A stretch of 34,011 bases of DNA from Firmicutes bacterium ZCTH02-B6 (GTDB taxonomy: Bacteria > Bacillota > Limnochordia > Limnochordales > ZCTH02-B6), in the NCBI GenBank assembly GCA_002159155.1, contig LZRQ01000027.1, positions 1 to 34,011 on the forward strand, in the 5' to 3' direction. This document shows, one piece after another, positions 30,580 to 34,011 of this stretch. A program made the translations under genes and the position numbers. Below the pieces are notes generated by a model. It had not been told where the DNA came from. It saw nothing but the letters and a program-made list of their open reading frames with translations, and did not search any database. Each line of letters begins with the position of its first letter. Within the stretch, counting starts at the first letter, position 1.

Positions 30580-33500
30580 TTATCCCGCTCGGATCATTTC
30601 CTCGACGCCGCGACGAGCCGTTTCCGCCGGCTGGGCACGCTTCCACCCCTTCGGCCGTATCGCCACAAACCGCTGCAAGACCGTTCCCCAGTCGGCGAGC
30701 AGCGCCCGGGCCTTCGGGCTACCGGTGAGCTGGTAGTGCCGCTCCACGATGGCAAACAGCCGCTGGCCATCGCTTTCGTCGATGGGACCGTAGGTCACCA
30801 GCTCATGGTTGACGCGCTGGGGTACCCGGCCCGTTTCATCGAGCACAAAGAGCTCCCCGCCGGTCATGCCGGCGGCCAGGTTGTAGCCGGTCGGTCCGAG
30901 GATGACGACCGTGCCGCCGGTCATGTACTCGCACGCGTGGTCACCAGTGCCCTCGACCACCGCGAGGCAGCCGCTGTTGCGCACGGCAAAGCGCTCGCCG
31001 GCACGGCCGCAGGCAAACAACGCCCCGCCGGTGGCGCCATAGAGCACGGTGTTGCCCATGATGACATGCTCGTGGGGGGCGTAACGGGTTCCGTCAAAGG
31101 GCCGCAGCACGATCTCCCCGCCGGCCAGCCCCTTGCCGACATAGTCATTGGCCTCGCCGATGAGGGTAAACCGCACGCCCGGCGGCAAGAAGGCTCCAAA
31201 ACTCTGTCCCGCCGAGCCGCGGAACGTCGCGTGGAGGCTCCCCTTGGGCAGGCCGCCGTCGCCGAAGCGGCGGGCAATGGTGAAAGCCAGCGTCGCCCCG
31301 ACCGCCCGGTCGGTGTTGGCGATGGGAAGTTCCACCTTCACATCCCGACCCAGGGCCATGGCTGGGGCCGCGTGGATGAGCAGCGCTGCGTCCGCCCTCA
31401 ACATGCCCTCCGACCGCCGCGGGCGCAGCAGGTCGTTGCGGGCCAACACCCGGTGGCGGGGCCGACCCTCGCACCCTTCCGGCACGGCCAGGAGCGGCGA
31501 CAGGTCCAACCGGGCGTAGGCCGGGTGTCCCGTGCGCACTTGCTCCAGCAGGTCCGTGCGGCCGATGATCTCGTCCAGGCTCCGGTAGCCAAGCTCGGCC
31601 AGGATCTCGCGCACTTCTTCCGCCACAAGGAGCATGTACGCCATCACGTTCTCAGGCCGTCCCACAAACTTGGCCCGCAAGTCCGGCCGCTGCGTCGCCA
31701 CGCCCGCCGGGCACGTGTTGTTGTGGCACACCCGGGCCATGACACAGCCTTCAGCGATCATGGCCGCGGTGCCAAACGAGAACTCATCGGCCCCGAGCAT
31801 CGCCGCGATGACCACGTCCCGGCCCGACTTGAGGCCACCGTCCACCCGCAAGCCCACCCGGTGCCGCAGGTTGTTGTCCAACAGCGCCTGCTGCGTTTCC
31901 GCGAGGCCGATCTCCCACGGCAGGCCGGCATTTTTGATGGAGTTGAGGGGCGAGGATCCGGTGCCGCCCGAGTGGCCGCTGATCACGATAATGTCCGCTC
32001 CACCCTTGGCCACCCCGGCCGCAATGGTGCCGACGCCGGTTTGGGCGACGAGCTTCACCGAAATCTCCGCGTCCGGATTCGCCGCTTTTAAGTCGTAAAT
32101 AAGTTGTGCCAGATCCTCGATGGAGTAAATGTCGTGGTGCGGCGGCGGCGAGATGAGAGCGACGCCCGGCGTCGTCTTGCGCAAGCGTGCGATGAGCGGC
32201 GTCACCTTGTCTCCGGGGATTTGGCCGCCTTCGCCGGGCTTGGAGCCCTGGGCGATCTTGATTTGGATTTCCGCTGCGGAGGCGAGGTATGCCGGCGTCA
32301 CGCCAAAGCGCCCGGACGCCACCTGCTTCACGGCGCTGTTGTGCTCCGTCCCAAACCGGTCTGGGTCTTCCCCGCCTTCGCCCGAGCCGGAGCGGGCACC
32401 GAGCCGGTTCATGGCGATGGCCAGCACCTCGTGAGCCTCGGGCGACAACGATCCCAGCGACATCTGCGCCGTGGAAAACCGCTTCACGATGGCCTCTGCC
32501 GGCTCCACCTCATGGATGGGGATCGGGCGCCGGTCGCTGTGAAATGTCAACGCCGAGCGCAGCTGGCTGGGCAAAGCGTTGACCATCTGCACCCATTCGG
32601 CGTAGGCGGCCCGGGAGGGGACGGCGGGGGCCGCTGTCCCGCTGCCGGCGCTGTCCGGGCTCTGCAGCCCGACGGCCTCGTGCAGTTTGCGGGCCGTCTC
32701 AGGCGTAAAGTCGTGATGCTCGCCCCCCTTGCGGGGCTTGTAAAAACCGTAGCTGTCCAGCTTGCCCGCCTGTGGAAACGCCTTTGCGTGCCAGGCGAGC
32801 ACGACCCGGGCGATGTCGGCGAAACCATTGCCCTTGACCACCGACGGCGTCCCCGGGAAGCACGTCTGCACCACCTCGTCCGCGAGTCCCACGGCCTCGA
32901 AGATCTGTGCCCCCATGTAGCTGTCGACAGTCGAGATGCCCATCTTGGACATAACCTTGAGCAAGCCTTCCTCGCACGCCTTGCGGAAACGGTCCTGGGC
33001 GGAGTCCGGCGTCATGGACTCGTCCTTGTACCGCATGGTCGCCACGGTTTCCAGAGCCAGATACGGGTACACCGCGGCCGCGCCATAACCCAACAGCGCG
33101 GCCATATGGTGCACCTCCCGCGGCTCGCCGCTCTCGACGACGATCGAGCAACGCATGCGCTTGCCGCGCCGGATGAGATGGTGATGAACGGCGCCGACCG
33201 CCATCAGGGACGGGATGGGGGCGTGCGCTTCGTCGACCTTGCGGTCGCACAGGACCAGCAGCGTCGCACCGGCGTCCACCGCGGCCTCCGCCTCGCGCAC
33301 CAGGCGCGTTACTGCCCTCGCCAGCTCTTCCGGTCCCCCGGCGACCGGAAACACGGTGTCCAGGCGCACCAGCGCAAACCGCGGATCCCGCCGGGCCACC
33401 TCCTCCAGCGCTGCCATCTCGCGTCCGAGCAGCACCGGCCCCGGCAGCTCGATCAGTGCCGCCGCCTCCGGGCGCTCAGCCAACAAGTTGTCCCGGGCGC

Positions 33501-34011
33501 CCAAAAGCGTTCGCAGCGAAAAGACCAGCCGCTCCCGCAGGTGGTCGATGGGCGGGTTCGTAACTTCGGCAAAGCGCTGCTTGAAGTAGTGAAACAGCGG
33601 CCGGGGCTGGTACGACAGCACGGCCAGCGCCGTATCGTCTCCCATGGAACCGCCCGGCTCCTTGCCGTCCTCGGCCATGGGCCGCATGATGACGATGAGC
33701 TCTTCCGAGGTGTACCCAAAAGCGAGTTGCCGTTGGGTAAGCTGGACCTGATCGGGCTCAAGATCGTCGTGCCCGGCAGCCGCTGGCCCGATCTCGGGTG
33801 AGTGCTCAGCGGCCGCAGCCGCCTGTCTTGCCAGCGGCACCATGTGCTGGCGGAGCCAATCGCCATAGGGCCGGTGCGCTGCCATCTCCGCCTTTATCTC
33901 GTGATCTTTATGCACACGGCCGCCCTCCAGGTCGACCGCGATCATCTGCCCAGGTCCGAGCCGCCCCCGCTCCACGACCCGCTCAGGCTCGATGGAGGCG
34001 ATACCCACCTC
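30580..34011 (-). CDS. gltB: Glutamate synthase large subunit, C-terminal three quarters
   Basis: Large (alpha) subunit of GOGAT, which transfers the amide nitrogen of glutamine to 2-oxoglutarate. The frame is open at the right edge (a Glu codon at 34011-34009), so the N-terminal glutaminase (class II amidotransferase) domain of about 380 residues lies beyond the window. About 1143 residues are visible. They include the central domain (P-P-I-D-H-L-R-E-R), the FMN-binding TIM barrel (HSGGTGSSP, VDGGLKSGRDVVIAAMLGADEFSFGT), the 3Fe-4S cysteines C-x5-C-x4-C in G-C-V-M-A-R-V-C-H-N-N-T-C and the C-terminal glycine-rich beta-helix (GALFACGRAGERFAVRNSG, GGTVVILGPTGYNLAAGMTGG). The protein ends in E-E-M-I-R-A-G. 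The small subunit gene is not in the window on this side. Confidence 0.96.
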   Translation of the reverse strand, partial: EVGIASIEPERVVERGRLGPGQMIAVDLEGGRVHKDHEIKAEMAAHRPYGDWLRQHMVPLARQAAAAAEHSPEIGPAAAGHDDLEPDQVQLTQRQLAFGYTSEELIVIMRPMAEDGKEPGGSMGDDTALAVLSYQPRPLFHYFKQRFAEVTNPPIDHLRERLVFSLRTLLGARDNLLAERPEAAALIELPGPVLLGREMAALEEVARRDPRFALVRLDTVFPVAGGPEELARAVTRLVREAEAAVDAGATLLVLCDRKVDEAHAPIPSLMAVGAVHHHLIRRGKRMRCSIVVESGEPREVHHMAALLGYGAAAVYPYLALETVATMRYKDESMTPDSAQDRFRKACEEGLLKVMSKMGISTVDSYMGAQIFEAVGLADEVVQTCFPGTPSVVKGNGFADIARVVLAWHAKAFPQAGKLDSYGFYKPRKGGEHHDFTPETARKLHEAVGLQSPDSAGSGTAAPAVPSRAAYAEWVQMVNALPSQLRSALTFHSDRRPIPIHEVEPAEAIVKRFSTAQMSLGSLSPEAHEVLAIAMNRLGARSGSGEGGEDPDRFGTEHNSAVKQVASGRFGVTPAYLASAAEIQIKIAQGSKPGEGGQIPGDKVTPLIARLRKTTPGVALISPPPHHDIYSIEDLAQLIYDLKAANPDAEISVKLVAQTGVGTIAAGVAKGGADIIVISGHSGGTGSSPLNSIKNAGLPWEIGLAETQQALLDNNLRHRVGLRVDGGLKSGRDVVIAAMLGADEFSFGTAAMIAEGCVMARVCHNNTCPAGVATQRPDLRAKFVGRPENVMAYMLLVAEEVREILAELGYRSLDEIIGRTDLLEQVRTGHPAYARLDLSPLLAVPEGCEGRPRHRVLARNDLLRPRRSEGMLRADAALLIHAAPAMALGRDVKVELPIANTDRAVGATLAFTIARRFGDGGLPKGSLHATFRGSAGQSFGAFLPPGVRFTLIGEANDYVGKGLAGGEIVLRPFDGTRYAPHEHVIMGNTVLYGATGGALFACGRAGERFAVRNSGCLAVVEGTGDHACEYMTGGTVVILGPTGYNLAAGMTGGELFVLDETGRVPQRVNHELVTYGPIDESDGQRLFAIVERHYQLTGSPKARALLADWGTVLQRFVAIRPKGWKRAQPAETARRGVEEMIRAG

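Noticed and set aside
30226..32091. Long open frame on the plus strand opposite gltB and the SDR gene
   Set aside because: It is antisense to two well-supported genes, and has low-complexity Arg/His/Gly-rich composition typical of shadow frames in GC-rich DNA.
32104..33801. 565-codon open frame on the plus strand opposite gltB
   Set aside because: It is a shadow of the conserved gltB coding sequence, and has no ribosome site or family resemblance.

Overview
The window is GC-rich, densely coded bacterial chromosome with short gaps, frequent four-base ATGA gene overlaps and many GTG starts. ECF vitamin-type transport, a YtrA-type GntR/ABC pair and strong AGGAGG ribosome-binding sites point to a Firmicutes-grade organism. 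A signal-bearing beta-barrel-like protein ending in Phe-Phe, encoded with a LolA-like domain and a LolCDE-like ABC transporter, suggests an outer membrane. A diderm, high-GC Firmicute such as the Limnochordia fits best, but this is inference. No rRNA, tRNA, CRISPR array, intact insertion sequence or phage gene was seen.

Layout. (1) 1-2671, plus: the end of a TRAP-TAXI fused permease and a DapA-superfamily aldolase/lyase, probably an uptake-and-catabolism pair for an organic or sugar acid. (2) 2833-10226, minus: a six-gene operon encoding an FtsX permease fused to a LolA-like domain, a second FtsX permease, an ATPase, the beta-barrel-like protein, a double-length TetR regulator with two complete DNA-binding domains, and a GNAT acetyltransferase. 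Its promoter carries two near-identical TGACC-N4-GGTCA palindromes, one on the -35 box and one just after the predicted start of transcription, so autoregulation by the tandem TetR is likely. This is the most interesting system in the window. (3) 10290-12530: a maltose/galactoside-type O-acetyltransferase, an alpha/beta hydrolase with a helical N-terminal domain, and a headless TPR fragment. (4) 12571-14032, minus: a D-threonine aldolase/D-serine dehydratase-like PLP enzyme and a decayed ridA. (5) 14245-18486, minus: a gntR-ABC-permease-ybjQ-dinB-glycosyltransferase run whose promoter carries an ATTGTA-N4-TACAAT inverted repeat. (6) 18595-19470, plus: a solitary Dam-like adenine methyltransferase. 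(7) 19500-27421: a complete ECF transporter (S, T, A1, A2; plus strand) lying between two paralogous Aer-like chemoreceptors (both minus). A degenerate 19-bp tandem repeat separates the S and T genes. (8) 27850-29421, plus: a metzincin lipoprotein protease and a small exported protein of unknown function. (9) 29482-34011, minus: an extended SDR and the C-terminal three quarters of glutamate synthase large subunit, cut by the window edge.

Together the genes describe a motile, redox-sensing heterotroph with organic-acid uptake, ammonium assimilation through GOGAT, ECF micronutrient uptake and at least one self-regulated cell-envelope export cassette.
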